64,000 bases of DNA, taken from contig VCJN01001183.1 in the NCBI GenBank assembly GCA_006384855.1, forward strand, positions 1 to 64,000. The letters are read 5' to 3'. The notes beneath the pieces were generated by a model. The model worked only from the letters and a program-made list of their open reading frames with translations, was not told the origin of the DNA and searched no databases. A program made the position numbers and the translations under genes. Positions 23,478 to 34,378 of the stretch are shown here, piece after piece. Source of the DNA: Tetraselmis striata. Lineage: Eukaryota > Chlorophyta > Chlorodendrophyceae > Chlorodendrales > Chlorodendraceae. Within the stretch, counting starts at the first letter, position 1; each line of letters opens with the position of its first letter.

Positions 23478-25581
23478 ATGTTTAATGTACAGGTAGTCGA
23501 AGAAAAAGGAAAAAGTGGGAATGCTGCCATAAACATGGGTTTGTTGGGAAAGGCAGCCTCAGCTCGAGGCTGGGATGGTTGCCGAAAGTCGATTCGTTTC
23601 AGTTAAGTTCAGTTTACTTTACACAACAAACCACGCCTTGTCTTCCTACTTGTGCATGGTTGTCATGTGTACCCTCGTTCAATAGCATCAAATGTATTCG
23701 AACCACTTTACAAGCAACACGCAACTATCAAGTTGCGTCAAGTTGCCACACCCACTCGACACGTTGGCCACCGATGCATTCATGCGCAAGGAAGGTCGCA
23801 AGACGTGCACGGTGTCGGCCACAACAAGGGGTCAAATAACAGTGTTTACAAGTGTCAAACAGTGGTGCGGGCAGCGGCGGGGTGCTTGCTTGCCAAGTCA
23901 TGTGTGTCAACAATTGTTGCAGGGTGTAGTTCGCAGGCAATAAGAGACAAAAAGGCAACTGGACCGACTGGCTGCTCCACTTATATATCGTCCGGTCGGC
24001 CATGCGGTGCGCGCGTACTGGCGCACGCACTGGCCGCGTGATGATTAATATACCATGTTCAAGGCATAACATACCACAAGTCAACATCAATTAATACTGC
24101 AAAACATATTGCGCAACGAGTCGCGTGTCGGGGATACATGGCTGTCATCCCATGTACAGCTTAGCGCGCGTAATCACTGAAATACTATAAAGTACTAACA
24201 CCAGCTATGTCATCGTCACGTCGTCTTGGCTTGTATGGCTCCGGCGACATGACATAATCCTTGGTGACTGCATGACATACAGATACCGGCTGGCACTGTT
24301 GCATCCGCACGCTAGTCACCTTGCCGTTACATGTCCTGGCTTGTAGAACTCATGTATGGCGCAGCGGTAGAGCTACGACACCCGCGCGCGGTTTGGGCCC
24401 TATATGTGCTTGAAACATGCAGCCCGTAGTTGCATCGTACCGCCGTGCGCAATGTACGACGCGCACGCATATTCCGCGCTGGCGCTCGCGCAAGCGATGG
24501 CATTTACCCTATATGCCCTATCCGTCTGGCGCGGGTGCACCGCGGTGCAGTTAAACTGCGCACCGTGGTGCAGTGACCTCCAAACGAAGTCCTAGGAACA
24601 CCACGGACAAAACATACTGCAATGGAGGCTTTGGAGGCCTAGGAGGGCTCTAGGGGCAGCTTGGCTTTAGTTTTAGCGGCAAGTGCTGGCCGGTTGGTCA
24701 CAAATGCAGGGGCGGTAAATTCAGCCGATTAGTGATCCGTAAAGCACCTACCCGCTAGCATCCGCACTATGCCCCTCCCCGTGAGAACGGCCGTCGTGCT
24801 GGCCTTTGTGAAATATATAATGGCCGAGGCTCAACGTGTATGGGTCCGTGGCTCCGTGCTAACCAATAAGGGCAACATGTTATAGAGGCGGTGGTCGTGC
24901 TTCGCAGGGTGGTCACCGGCCACGCGCGTGTGGACTCAAGTGTCGTTCGCTCGAGATGACCCTGAGCTACCCAAACCCGATCAGCGTAAAGGCCGGCGTT
25001 CTCACCTACCGCTACCGCGCCCCCCCTACCTACCCGGAGGCCCTAGGGGGAGGACTTGTGCTTCCTCGCTGCCGAGGAAGAGAACGGGCGGCTTTTGCAC
25101 GTGCACTACACACTGCGTGGACGAGGATCCCGGCGCGACTGTCGAAGAGCTGGCAGGCGATTGCGCCTCGCCATAAGCGTATCATGAGGCTCACCTGAAC
25201 CGACGGCACCCAACCCGGCCTTCACAAGGCAGCCCGCCTCTGACTATCGAGATCAACTACGGGCAGACGACGGGTACGGCCCACCTAGGCGTGGTCACTT
25301 TCGTCACCAATATTGTGATGGTGAGGCGGCGATCATGCCACATCTGTGGTTCTTCTTCTTGTGGTTCCCGCTGCTCGAGATATGGGTGCGGCTTTCGACG
25401 CCATGATGAACCAGCGCCGCATCAACACGCCCGCGGGCCACGAGGTCCATCCGCATGGCGCACCCGCACGGTGCTGTTTTAAATTGGCGATATAGCGCGC
25501 GTACTATGTCTCATGTACCCGTACAAGGATCACCCCCAATCTCACACCCGAAACAGTCACGCACTAGCATTGTCACACTAG
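23478..25581. other. Mostly no gene; weak coding-like stretch
   Basis: No domain recognised. The stretch 24955-25480 has protein-like segments (LSYPNPISVKAGVLTYRYRA, and ITIEINYGQTTGTAHLGVV in another frame), possibly debris of an unidentified ORF. A duplicated 12-mer, CACTAGCATTGT, occurs at about 25562 and 25577, just outside the left terminal inverted repeat of the next element. Confidence 0.3.
24355..24392 (+). ncRNA. tRNA-like A-box/B-box remnant (possible SINE head)
   Basis: TGGCGCAGCGG fits the RNA polymerase III A box exactly, and GGTTTGGGCC about 30 nt later resembles a B box at 8 of 10 positions. The spacing is too short for a normal tRNA and no cloverleaf closes. A decayed tRNA or a SINE head is more likely than a working gene. 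Confidence 0.25.
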
Positions 25582-25932
25582 CATTGTCGCTTATTTACAA
25601 GCACGGGCGGTGCTGCCAGACCTGATCGTCTACGGCCGATATAATATTCACACTATATTAACATCGGTGCACACCGCCGCACACCGCCGCACACCGCCGC
25701 ACAACGCTGCGCGCGCACATTCGTCGCACACATTATCCCGGATTCACTCGCCGTATCCATTACGCCGTGCTACTTCAACAATAAACATTGCGAAGTTACA
25801 CCGACACAATGCCGCACCGACTAGCTCTTGACAATACGTGCATATAAATAGTAGTGGCGCGCTGCTCCTCGCCTCCGATGTGTCGTTGACTGCTGCGGAA
25901 GGCGGTCGTCGACTGGGTGTTAGTTTCTCCAC
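25582..25932 (+). repeat. Left long terminal inverted repeat
   Basis: 351 bp. It includes a 10-bp tandem ACACCGCCGC x3 near 25671 and an open frame that begins MHINSSGALLLASDV, shared by translation with the right copy. Confidence 0.85.
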
Positions 25933-26025
25933 ATGGCAGGGGATGCCTCTGCGGGAGGGAGTCGAGATCTGCGGAAAATCCGGGTCGGTCGGGACTATCG
26001 GGCCGGCATCATGGACCGAGTTTGA
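25933..26025 (+). pseudogene. Short ORF with possible ELM2-like start
   Basis: An ATG exactly at the inner edge of the left repeat opens a 30-codon frame ending in TGA. It contains RKIRVGRDYRAGIMD, which resembles the IRVG..YQA..P opening of ELM2 domains found in chromatin proteins. Only this opening is present, so the match is suggestive at best. It could be the truncated first exon of a longer ancestral ORF. Confidence 0.25.
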
Positions 26026-27401
26026 CCGCAAGCTGACCGCCAGCACGCGTCACCCCTGTGTATGGGCCTCTGCTAGTGCTCATATGATCGATAAGTAGAG
26101 AGCTGCCTCAGCCGCTCCCGCGGGAGGGCGGGTTGTGGCCGGGGTTGTATTTCCGAAAACGCGAGTTCCATAATTGGACGGTTTCTTGAATCGGGGGCAC
26201 ATGGGGCATCGTCGATGTAGCCTTCGACCTCTAGCTCAATGTTTATTTTGCATCCATATGAGATAGACTATGGACCTATTCTATTTCGAAGGCAGGTGGT
26301 GCCCGTTCGGCTCGGGCATGAGGCCGTAAGCATGCCCCCCCTCCGTGAGCTGAACGGACAACAAGATTATACAACACGGGTCGCGTCGGCATCATTAACG
26401 GATTTTGAATACATACTACTACTACTAATACGCGGGCCGCGCACCCAACAGAAGCGTCGCCCTTTAGGATGCTGTAGCTTGCTGAACCAGCATCACGCCA
26501 CCGGTTCCGGCCAGGGCACTGCGGAGTAGGAGCAGCCATCAGTCGGCAACCGACCGGGGAAGGAAGGTCTTGAGGTTACGGGTTTGGGAACGGGAGGGTT
26601 GACCGGCTGCGGCCTAGTACGTGCGGCGGTGGACCCCGTACGCCGCGAGCTCATGGGCGGTTATGTGGCGGTGGCGGCTGATCACGGCCCACTGTGAGAT
26701 TCAGATGTGACATACGGGTGACGAAGCACTACCGTACCGGTACCACTATTATCCGTGAAAGCTGCTGCTGGTTGCCGCATGTCCATCCAGTTACGTGCGA
26801 GTACATCCGGCGTTATTGCCGGCGGGCGATAAATCCTTTTTGTCATCATTCTGGTAGTCGTACATGGCACTGACGTATAAGGTACAAGGTTGTCCGTGTG
26901 GTACCGGGTAGTACCGGGTGGTACCGGGTAGTACGCGATACCGGTACCGGGTATCTAGTACGAACCCGGGCTCGATGGCTATAGTCGTCCTGTGGATAAC
27001 TACGACTATTAGTACATGGGAGCGCAAATCTCAGCCGTACTATTTGGCCAAAGTGGGGAATTTTGTGTACATTATAGCAAGTACTGCTGAACGGGCCTGC
27101 CAGCCGTCCGATCAAAGGTCATCAGATGGGCGGTTTGGCTGCCATGTTTTGCCAAAGAGTGCTCACGTTACATAAATATTCGCGAGGGGGAGGGCGGGGG
27201 CAGGCAGCGGTTTGCCGAAGAATGATTGAATTACAATATTCGCGACAGCTGCCATCGGGGAATGTGGCCCGGGGGGGGGGGGGGGGGGGGGGGGGTGCGG
27301 GGGCGGGGGGACCACGCCCGCCCCGCCCCCCCCCGCCCCCCCTCGCCGCCAGCCGCTCCCGCCTGGGGGGGGGGGGGGGGGGAGGGGGTAAGGGGGCGGG
27401 G

Positions 27402-27672
27402 GCTACTGCTTGTTCTTGTTCTTGCGTGCCCGGGGGACCCTCCGCTTCGACGATCTCGCTGCCTCCGCCTCCGCCTGCGCCTGCGCCTCCGACTCCGCCT
27501 CCGACTCCGCGACCGTCAGTTTCTTACCTCGGCGTTTCTTCACTGGCCTCTTCCGCTTCTTGTCATCCGTCAGTGTCTTCACCACCCCGGGAGGCTGTGC
27601 CGTCGACGACGCCGCCATGAGCTTCCTTACCTTCGCGTCGGGACGCCCCCTGTGCCCAGACACCCACAACAC
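27402..27672 (-). CDS. Lysine/arginine-rich small protein in the long-TIR element
   Basis: A minus-strand open frame; the first true ATG gives MAASSTAQPPGVVKTLTDDK. Basic clusters (KKRKRPVKKRRGKK) look like a nuclear localisation or DNA-binding tail, and an Ala/Glu run of alternating charge follows. No known domain. A GTAAG inside CGAGGTAAGAAA could be a donor, so it may be one exon of the upstream minus-strand gene. Confidence 0.35.
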
Positions 27673-27690
27673 GCCACAATCGTTTCGCCT

Positions 27691-27979
27691 TTAAGCGGCT
27701 GAGGATGCGGCCTCCTCGGCCACCACGAGTTGCGCCGCTGGCACTGTGGAAGCCTTGGCGTTGAGGTGGGCCTTACAACGCTCCCGGACGAACCTGCGCG
27801 CGGCACAAGTTAGCCACGAGTGGGTGCGTGCTAATGTGGAGGATGGAGTGTTTTGTTGCGCGCCCACCTTGTCACGCGTTTCCTCATGTCTTTCTCGTCC
27901 TCCTCGATGCCGGCGGCGCGGACACGCGAGACAACAAGGCTCGCCGCCCACTTTTGCCCGGGGGGGCGAGGTCGGCCAT
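27691..27979 (-). pseudogene. Unknown protein of the long-TIR element, C-tract frameshift
   Basis: ATG at 27979-27977 (minus) opens MADLAPPG; a seven-C tract then throws the frame. One base more would give a long helical reading (WAASLVVSRVRAAGIEEDEK). That frame splices at ACAAG|GTGGGC to GCAG|GTTCGTCCGGG (intron about 27792-27856) and ends at TAA 27693-27691. The splice joins in phase, supporting a real former gene. No family recognised. The indel is in a homopolymer, so sequencing error is possible. Confidence 0.4.
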
Positions 27980-28025
27980 GGCGCTGTGAGCGGTGAAGGG
28001 GGGGGGGGGGGGGGGGGGGGGCGAG

Positions 28026-28366
28026 GTGGAGAAACTAACACCCAGTCGACGACCGCCTTCCGCAGCAGTCAACGACACATCGGAGGCGAGGAGCAGCGCG
28101 CCACTACTATTTATATGCACGTATTGTCAAGAGCTAGTCGGTGCGGCATTGTGTCGGTGTAATTTCGCAATGTTTATTGTTGAAGTAGCACGGCGTAATG
28201 GATACGGCGAGTGAATCCGGGATAATGTGTGCGACGAATGTGCGCGCGCAGCGTTGTGCGGCGGTGTGCGGCGGTGTGCACCGATGTTAATATAGTGTGA
28301 ATATTATATCGGCCGTAGACGATCAGGTCTGGCAGCACCGCCCGTGCTTGTAAATAAGCGACAATG
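28026..28366 (-). repeat. Right long terminal inverted repeat
   Basis: 341 bp, inverted counterpart of 25582-25932 with one fewer 10-bp unit. It ends 43 bp before the 370-bp tandem array. Confidence 0.85.
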
Positions 28367-28408
28367 GATCTAGTCTCCCGCTAGTCTGTGCACCGCAAGT
28401 GCACTCCG

Positions 28409-29545
28409 CAAGCCTCGCCTCCATCCGCGTCGGAACCGGTAGTAAGTGTTGTTGTGTGCGCACATCGTGACAACATTACACGGTGGCAATTGCAATTATT
28501 AGCGGTGGATAATGTGAAGGCGTTTTCGAAATCGACAGAGAATGAGGCGGTGCTGGCGGAGTGCATTGGCGGTGCATAGAATAGCGTGTTGCTGGGGTTT
28601 TGGCTGCATCGGACGCCGTATTCCCACCCATCCGGCACGGAATGTCCGGTTTTCACACATTTGTGTGTTAATAAAGCAGTGTGAATATTACGCGTCTTTT
28701 ACGCCGGGTGGATGGGCATCCGGCGTCCGATGCACCCCAATTATTTGCAGCACGCTACTCTACGCACCCCCAACGCACTCCGCAAGCCTCGCCTCCATCC
28801 GCGTCGGAACCGGTAGTAAGTGTTGTTGTGTGCGCACATCGTGACAACATTACACGGTGGCAATTGCAATTAGCGGTGGATAATGTGAAGGCGTTTTCGA
28901 AATCGACAGAGAATGAGGCGGTGCTGGCGGAGTGCATTGGCGGTGCACAGAATAGCGTGTTGCTGGGGTTTTGGCTGCATCGGACGCCGTATTCCCACCC
29001 ATCCGGCACGGAATGTCCGGTTTTCACACATTTGTGTGTTAATAAAGTGTGAATATTACGCGTCTTTTACGCCGGGTGGGTGGGCATCCGGCGTCCGATG
29101 CACCCCAATTATTTGCAGCACGCTACTCTACGCACCCCCAACGCACTCCGCAAGCCTCGCCTCCATCCGCGTCGGAACCGGTAGTAAGTGTTGTTGTGTG
29201 CGCACATCGTGACAACATTACACGGTGGCAATTGCAATTAGCGGTGGATAATGTGAAGGCGTTTTCGAAATCGACAGAGAATGAGGCGGTGCTGGCGGAG
29301 TGCATTGGCGGTGCACAGAATAGCGTGTTGCTGGGGTTTTGGCTGCATCGGACGCCGTATTCCCACCCATCCGGCACGGAATGTCCGGTTTTCACACATT
29401 TGCGTGTGAATATATATAGTGTGAATATTACGTACGCGTCTTTTACGCTGGGTGGATGGGCATCCGGCGTCCGATGCACCCCGAATCTCACCAACACGCT
29501 ACTCTACGCACCCCCAACGCACTCCGCCAGCCCCGCCTCTTTCCG
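28409..29545 (+). repeat. Tandem array of ~370-bp units with internal foldback
   Basis: Three near-identical units start at 28409, 28783 and 29151 (spacing 374 and 368 bp), and a diverged half unit ends near 29545. Each unit contains two inverted arms of roughly 95 bp, in unit 1 about 28553-28658 and 28706-28800. The arms contain GCATCGGACGCCG against CGGCGTCCGATGC and are separated by a ~50-bp AT-rich loop with TTAATAAAG and GAATATTACG. A fourth half-unit at the right end repeats only the second arm. The open frames here are repeat shadows. Confidence 0.85.
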
Positions 29546-29635
29546 CGCAGGTCCTACGTTCCATTGTATGTATATACATACGTACATGTACTGCTCCGAA
29601 ACCAGCCCAAACTTAATGAGTGCACAAGTGTAAAT

Positions 29636-29674
<39 letters not shown>

Positions 29675-29784
29675 TGTGGCGGCGGGGCATCCACTCACAC
29701 ATACCCCGGCGATGCATGACAGATATTACATGCCGTGGCGGGTCGGCGGGCCGACCCGGCGGGGGGGGGGGGGGGGGGGGGGGG
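29636..29784 (+). repeat. Two giant G homopolymers (38 and 24 nt)
   Basis: Pure G from 29636 to 29673 and from 29761 to 29784, 87 bp apart. The first is the longest homopolymer in the window. Confidence 0.9.
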
Positions 29785-30351
29785 CGTCTATTCAACTACA
29801 CGTGCGACAGTGTCGTTTCGTGGAGCAGTATATGTGCCCGGCCTCATTTATACCGCCCCCTACCTGCGCTGCATGGTCTACCCCTACGAATTACTTAGCA
29901 CAAACCGCCATTACTTAATAGGAACCTAGCACAGCCAGGCTTATATGCCCGCTTTGCCGATCAACTTCTACGCACTTTCCGTCCCTCAACCGCCGGACAT
30001 GGGGGTTAAGCCGCCAGCCTCGGCAGTTGCTTAGCCAGACTTGGCATCCCGTACCGTGTCCATGGCTTCGCAGCTCTGCCGCTGGCACACGCCGAGTCCG
30101 GCGCTTGCTGCCGCGGGGTTGCGCACGCATGCACGCACGGTAATACGCCGCCGACGCCGCCACGCTTACTTCCACCACCTTCGCCAGCCGCAGCTTCGCA
30201 CGCCTTTCCGCCGACATACGAAACGCACGAATCCCCCCCCCCCCCCCCCCCCCCCGTCCCCGCGTCATGTATATTATATTCGAGGCGACTATGCGGGGCG
30301 CAGCACACGCCGCGGCGTGGGTCGGCGGAGCGGCAGGCGGCGGGAGCCCTA

Positions 30352-31158
30352 ATGGCCGGGCAGTATCCACACCCACACAGGCACCGCCGCTCACCTCCGA
30401 CGCGGATGAACCGCCTCCCAAAGGAAACATGCCGGTTGGTGGTAAGCCCAGCAGGCGTGGGGTGCCGGCGCCGGTACTGGTGCGACGGAGCTGTCGCGTC
30501 AGGAACCGCACCGCATGTGGAGCAACACATGGCGGTGCCGGCCCCACCTATGTCTAGGGCCACCTCCTCACAACACCCCGCCACGACGGCGTCGGCCACC
30601 GCCGACGGCGCCGTTGCGGGGGGGGACGCCCTGCCAGGCGACGATGATGCGCCTGGTGCGCCGCGTCAGGAGGCGGAGGAGGCCGTGGTCGAGGCGACTG
30701 ATCGGGCTGAGGGGGTTGTCGAGGCGAGCGAGGCTGCGCTCGCGCCACCCGCCCCGCAGCCACCTGCGGGACATGCCGACTTGCTCGTCGCCATGTTGAC
30801 CGGAGCACTACGAGCAGTGGCGGGAGGCGGCCACATGCACTATCATGTGCGTGTCCTGGCCGGACGCCCGTCATGCGTGGACTGCGGCCAACGGACGGAC
30901 TGGGAGTGTTGCTGCGACGGCACCCCGGCTTTGTGCGGCCCCAAGTACCCATGCATGGCGACCCATCAGCGGGCAGTCCCCTGCCCGACCACGGCCACGG
31001 TGAGGGCGGAGTTCCGCCATGTCAGGGACGCGTTCCACGACGCGACTCGCGCCGCCGTGTGTGAGGCTTCCGAGAAGGCACGCGCGGCTGGTAGGGTGCG
31101 CAGGGTGAGGCGGCGGACGGCCCAGGAGCTGAAGGAGAGCGAGACATGCCGTCAGTGA
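30352..31158 (+). CDS. Unknown protein with transposase-like Cys cluster
   Basis: An open frame of 268 codons. The first ~150 residues are Ala/Pro/Glu-rich and low in complexity. Then comes a compact zinc-binding-type cluster, CVDCGQRTDWECCCDG, followed by LCGPKYPCMATH, and a basic C-terminal tail (RVRRVRRRTAQELKES). The Cys/His spacing resembles the C-terminal zinc ribbon of piggyBac transposases (CxxC, W.C..C, LC....C, H), but no DDE core lies upstream in the same frame. It may be a detached last exon of a transposon gene or a domesticated fragment. The start is uncertain; ATG at 30529 is a plausible alternative. Confidence 0.4.
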   Translation: MAGQYPHPHRHRRSPPTRMNRLPKETCRLVVSPAGVGCRRRYWCDGAVASGTAPHVEQHMAVPAPPMSRATSSQHPATTASATADGAVAGGDALPGDDDAPGAPRQEAEEAVVEATDRAEGVVEASEAALAPPAPQPPAGHADLLVAMLTGALRAVAGGGHMHYHVRVLAGRPSCVDCGQRTDWECCCDGTPALCGPKYPCMATHQRAVPCPTTATVRAEFRHVRDAFHDATRAAVCEASEKARAAGRVRRVRRRTAQELKESETCRQ

Positions 31159-31198
31159 GGTCGGGCGCAATGTCATTGGGTGGGGCACACGGACGTGT

Positions 31199-31512
31199 AA
31201 CACTTGCACTTTGCGCGTACTGCTGGGTTACATCCAGGCTGCGTCACACTATGCAACCGGAAAGGCTGCGTTGCTACTGCAAACGATGCGACGCCTCACT
31301 CGGTAGCAACCGCTGCCGCGCCTATCCCACAGCCGCTGCCCCCCCCCCCCCCCCCCCCCCCGCGCGGGATCCCCGCCATCAGCAGCTTGCACTTGCACTT
31401 TGCGCGTACTGCTGGGTTACATCCAGGCGGCGTCACACCGGAAAGGCTGCGTTGCTACTGCAAACGATGCTACGCCTCACTCGGTAGCAACCGCTGCCCC
31501 GCCCATCCCACT
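31199..31512 (+). repeat. ~120-bp direct duplication around a C run
   Basis: The segment 31203-31330 recurs at 31392-31512 (offset 189 bp), beginning CTTGCACTTTGCGCGTACTG and ending near CCATCCCAC. A pure C run separates the copies. The right copy lacks about 9 bp. Confidence 0.85.
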
Positions 31513-31875
31513 CGGGATGCTGAGAGCAGCTAAAGGGCACCGGGGGCGGGGCAAGAGGGAGCAGGGCCAATGATTGTGGAAGAGCGGGGACCCGCTTGCA
31601 TGCCATCGTATTATATCTTGCACAATATCTGTTGCTGCACTCATATCTCACATCACTAGCTTAGCTATAGTGATTCCCCCCCCCCCCCCCCCCCCGCACC
31701 GCGTACGCACAAGCCTGGGTATACGCATCAACTGCCCGCCGGGATGAGAAACTGGTATTGGTAGTGTGTCTGTGGGGTGGAGGGGGGGCAAAAGAGCTGC
31801 CAATTGCTGCCAAGCTGGTGCGTTACATTGGGGCAGGCGCTGGGCAGACAATTGGGGCTCGCTTCAGAGCATTGT

Positions 31876-32852
31876 CTAGTGCCTATGCGGCTGCGCCGCC
31901 TCCGCCGCATGCAGACTCTGCGGGCTCACCAGCACCGCCACCTCAGTCATGCGGCCCTGCATCCCGCAGCCCGCCGCCGTCAGCCAGATCAGAGGTATCC
32001 AGAAGCCAGTGCTGGGGTTGTTGCGGCATGACCGCATAGTTTTCAGCGGCTGCCGTCCACAGCTTGTAATGCATCCCTTTCCGCCGATTCCGCTGTATGC
32101 GCTGTCTTGGCGCCGCGCTGCCCCGGCCGCCGCGCCTTGGCGCCGCGCTGCCCCGGCCGCCGCGCCTTGGCGCCGCGCTGCCCCGGCCGCCGCGCCTTGG
32201 CGCCGCGCTGCCCCGGCCGCCGCGCCTTGGCGCCGCGCTGGGTATCGAGTCCTCCCCTCCCTAGTGAGCGCGTCCACCTGCGCCTTGCGCTCGGGGCCGT
32301 CCTCCTCCGTCACCACATTCTGCAACCCCCACCGCGTGACGAACCACGCAGCTCCTTGCATGCGCTTGTACATGTGCCCAAGCACCGCCTGGGGACGCGA
32401 AGCTCCTTCTCGGTCATGATCGCCTTCACCCGGGCCTCCTCGAGCAGCGGACCGGCGTTAAGAATGGAAAACGTTTCCATGTGGTGCAAGCAGTCCTCCA
32501 TGACCCAGCCGGACTGCACCGTCACCTTGCCTGACCCTGCAGTCATGGAGGGGAATGCCGTCACGCCCACGCCCCCCACGCCCACGCCCGGGGGGGGGGG
32601 GGGGGGGGTTACCTTTCGATTCTTGGACACTGCAAACGAAGGGCGCAACCCGCGTTCAAAGTTGCTGGGTATCGGGACTAAAGCCTGGCGCCGGTCTTCC
32701 TGCTTCATAGCTCGGAATCCAATGTGGCCCTGCACGGTGACAAATTTCCTCCAGAAGTCCCTTCCCAAGCCAAAAAAAAACAGGTGGAACGGCGCGAGGG
32801 GGAAGAGGTTGATCATGCTGACATAGCCCAGGACCACATGCACATGGCACAC
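31876..32852 (-). pseudogene. Decayed transposon-like coding region downstream of BED/Tudor gene
   Basis: Minus-strand frames contain protein-like stretches without a single continuous ORF: LGRDFWRKFVTVQGHIGFRA, a block around WVMEDCLHHMETFSILNAG, and MYKRMQGAAWFVTRWGLQNV. A C run (32589-32607 as G on plus) lies between two of them, as in introns of this genome. They follow the BED/Tudor gene on the same strand and may be later exons of it. Similarity to hAT transposases is suspected from the BED finger only. Confidence 0.35.
32106..32240 (-). repeat. 30-bp tandem repeat, 4.5 copies
   Basis: The unit CTTGGCGCCGCGCTGCCCCG plus CGGCCGCCGCGC-type sequence recurs every 30 bp. A length divisible by three keeps the surrounding minus-strand frame open as a ten-residue Ala/Arg/Gln repeat. 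Confidence 0.9.
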
Positions 32853-32948
32853 GCCATGGCAGCCAGTGTTCTGCTTGGCCTCCGCCAGCCGGGTTGTGTT
32901 GAACGCACGCCGGGCAAGGTGCGTGATTCACTGGACAAGTCATCGCCT

Positions 32949-33706
32949 TCATGGACGGTTACCAAGCGAGCCTCCCCGTCCGCATCCACAGGGGGGTGCT
33001 CCTGGGCAGCCGCCATAGCCTCCACAACCTGCCACGCCGACCGGGCGGGTGCGTGTGATTCCATACAACCGCAGTTGAGTGGTGCCACCAGCACGCATGC
33101 CGGGCCCACTCACCTCTGAACGCAGAAGGCCCACAATGTCCCCGTCCTCGAAAACAGCGCGCCACTGGGTCGCCCCGCCGTAGTCCTCCAACACCCACTC
33201 GGTAACGACGCCGGTTATCACGCCGTAGTGCCATACTCCCCGGAACTTCTTGGCGATGACCTTCATGTAGAAGTCGCCGGGATCGCCTTTCCATATCACG
33301 CCCTCATCGCGGGTTCGACGCCCGCCGGCGGCCACGCAGGCGCGTCGATGTCCATACCGTCTTCGCCAACGGGGTCCTCCCCCACGCCCATCACATCGTC
33401 CACCTTCGAGCCGCCGTCGTCCGAGACCGGCGCCGGCGGGCCGTTTCCGACGGCTGCAGCTACTCCTGCTGCCGCCCCTGTTGTTGTTGCTGTTGCTGCT
33501 GCCGCCCCTGCTGCTGCTGCTTGTGATAAGGCGGCCTTGCGGCGCAACTTAGCCGCACGCTTCAACGAGTGGCTACAGTTCGGGAATTTTAGGAAGTGCC
33601 GCTCTCGCGCCATCTTATCACATGTGCCCGTCACGTTGCCCCGGCAGTGCTTGCATGAGTACACGCCATCCTTCGACACACTCGCTATCCATCCCTTTGC
33701 CGGCAT
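32949..33706 (-). CDS. BED-type finger plus Tudor-like domain protein (transposon-derived)
   Basis: ATG at 33706 opens a frame with a BED-like finger: VYSCKHCRGNVTG (CxxC), then ERHFLKFPNC (H-x5-C), within residues ~14-48. An Ala/Thr linker and an acidic stretch follow, to a TGA near 33296. The next frame, overlapping from 33335, gives a Tudor-like fold: VIAKKFRGVWHYGVITGVV, then W.AVFEDGDIVGLL. The two frames must join by an intron or a frameshift that I could not place. BED fingers are typical of hAT-type transposases; the FEDGD box resembles plant PTM/DIR17-type Tudor domains that bind histone tails. No catalytic core is assured. Confidence 0.5.
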
Positions 33707-34378
33707 GCCTGCTGCCGCGCGCGGGGGCGGGGGGGGGGGGGGGTTGAGAGTTGGGGTGGATGTAACCCACCACCGGCAGGCAACACAGATGCGAGTGCGC
33801 GGCTGTCCGCGCTTGATTCAACGGTGAGCGGCGGTGACCGTGAGGCGACCCCGTACTTCATGCGCGTGCTGGGGCGTTACACAATCATCAGCAGTTAGGG
33901 CGGCTGCATTAAAACGCGCACCTACGAACACCACCTACCGCCTACCACCTACCGTACCACCTACATCCGCCCACACCTCCGCCCGTCGTGCCGCACATCG
34001 CCGCACACCGCGGGGTCAGCGGTCAGCGATGTGCGGTCAGCGATGTGCGGCGATGTGCAATGAGTGCGTACATCCGCCTGTACTTAGCCCGGGTGCTCCG
34101 CGTCGGCGGGCGACACGCGAGCCCGCGTGCGCATATCAATTTGATGAAATTATGGAAACGAGAAATTCACATAGTACTTTACAGGTCGCGCGCGATAGTC
34201 GTCGCTACTGGGTATGAAATCCACGTCCCTCGTCCGTCCCGTATCGTCCCCGTATGTCGTCGTTCGTCACCAGTAGGGCACATTTACGTCACATCTGAAT
34301 CTCACAGTGAAGACATGCCATTATCAAATCGGGGGGAGAAGCGCAACATGAAGGTGTTGATCATCATCCAATGATTGG

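Larger units (their letters stand above)
25582..28366. mobile_element. 2.8-kb element with ~350-bp terminal inverted repeats
   Basis: Bases 25582-25932 and 28026-28366 are near-perfect inverted repeats (351 and 341 bp). The length difference is one unit of a 10-bp tandem (ACACCGCCGC, three copies left, two right). Outer ends read CATTGTCGC inward. The ~2.1-kb interior holds an ATG-initiated frame at each inner border and a basic protein on the minus strand, but no recognisable transposase catalytic domain. It fits a non-autonomous long-TIR or foldback DNA transposon. I see no convincing target duplication, so two opposed copies of a shorter repeat remain an alternative. Confidence 0.7.

Noticed and set aside
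27126..28162. Gly/Pro-rich open frames around the G runs
   Set aside because: They are translations of homopolymers and flanking GC-rich sequence, unlike any conserved protein.
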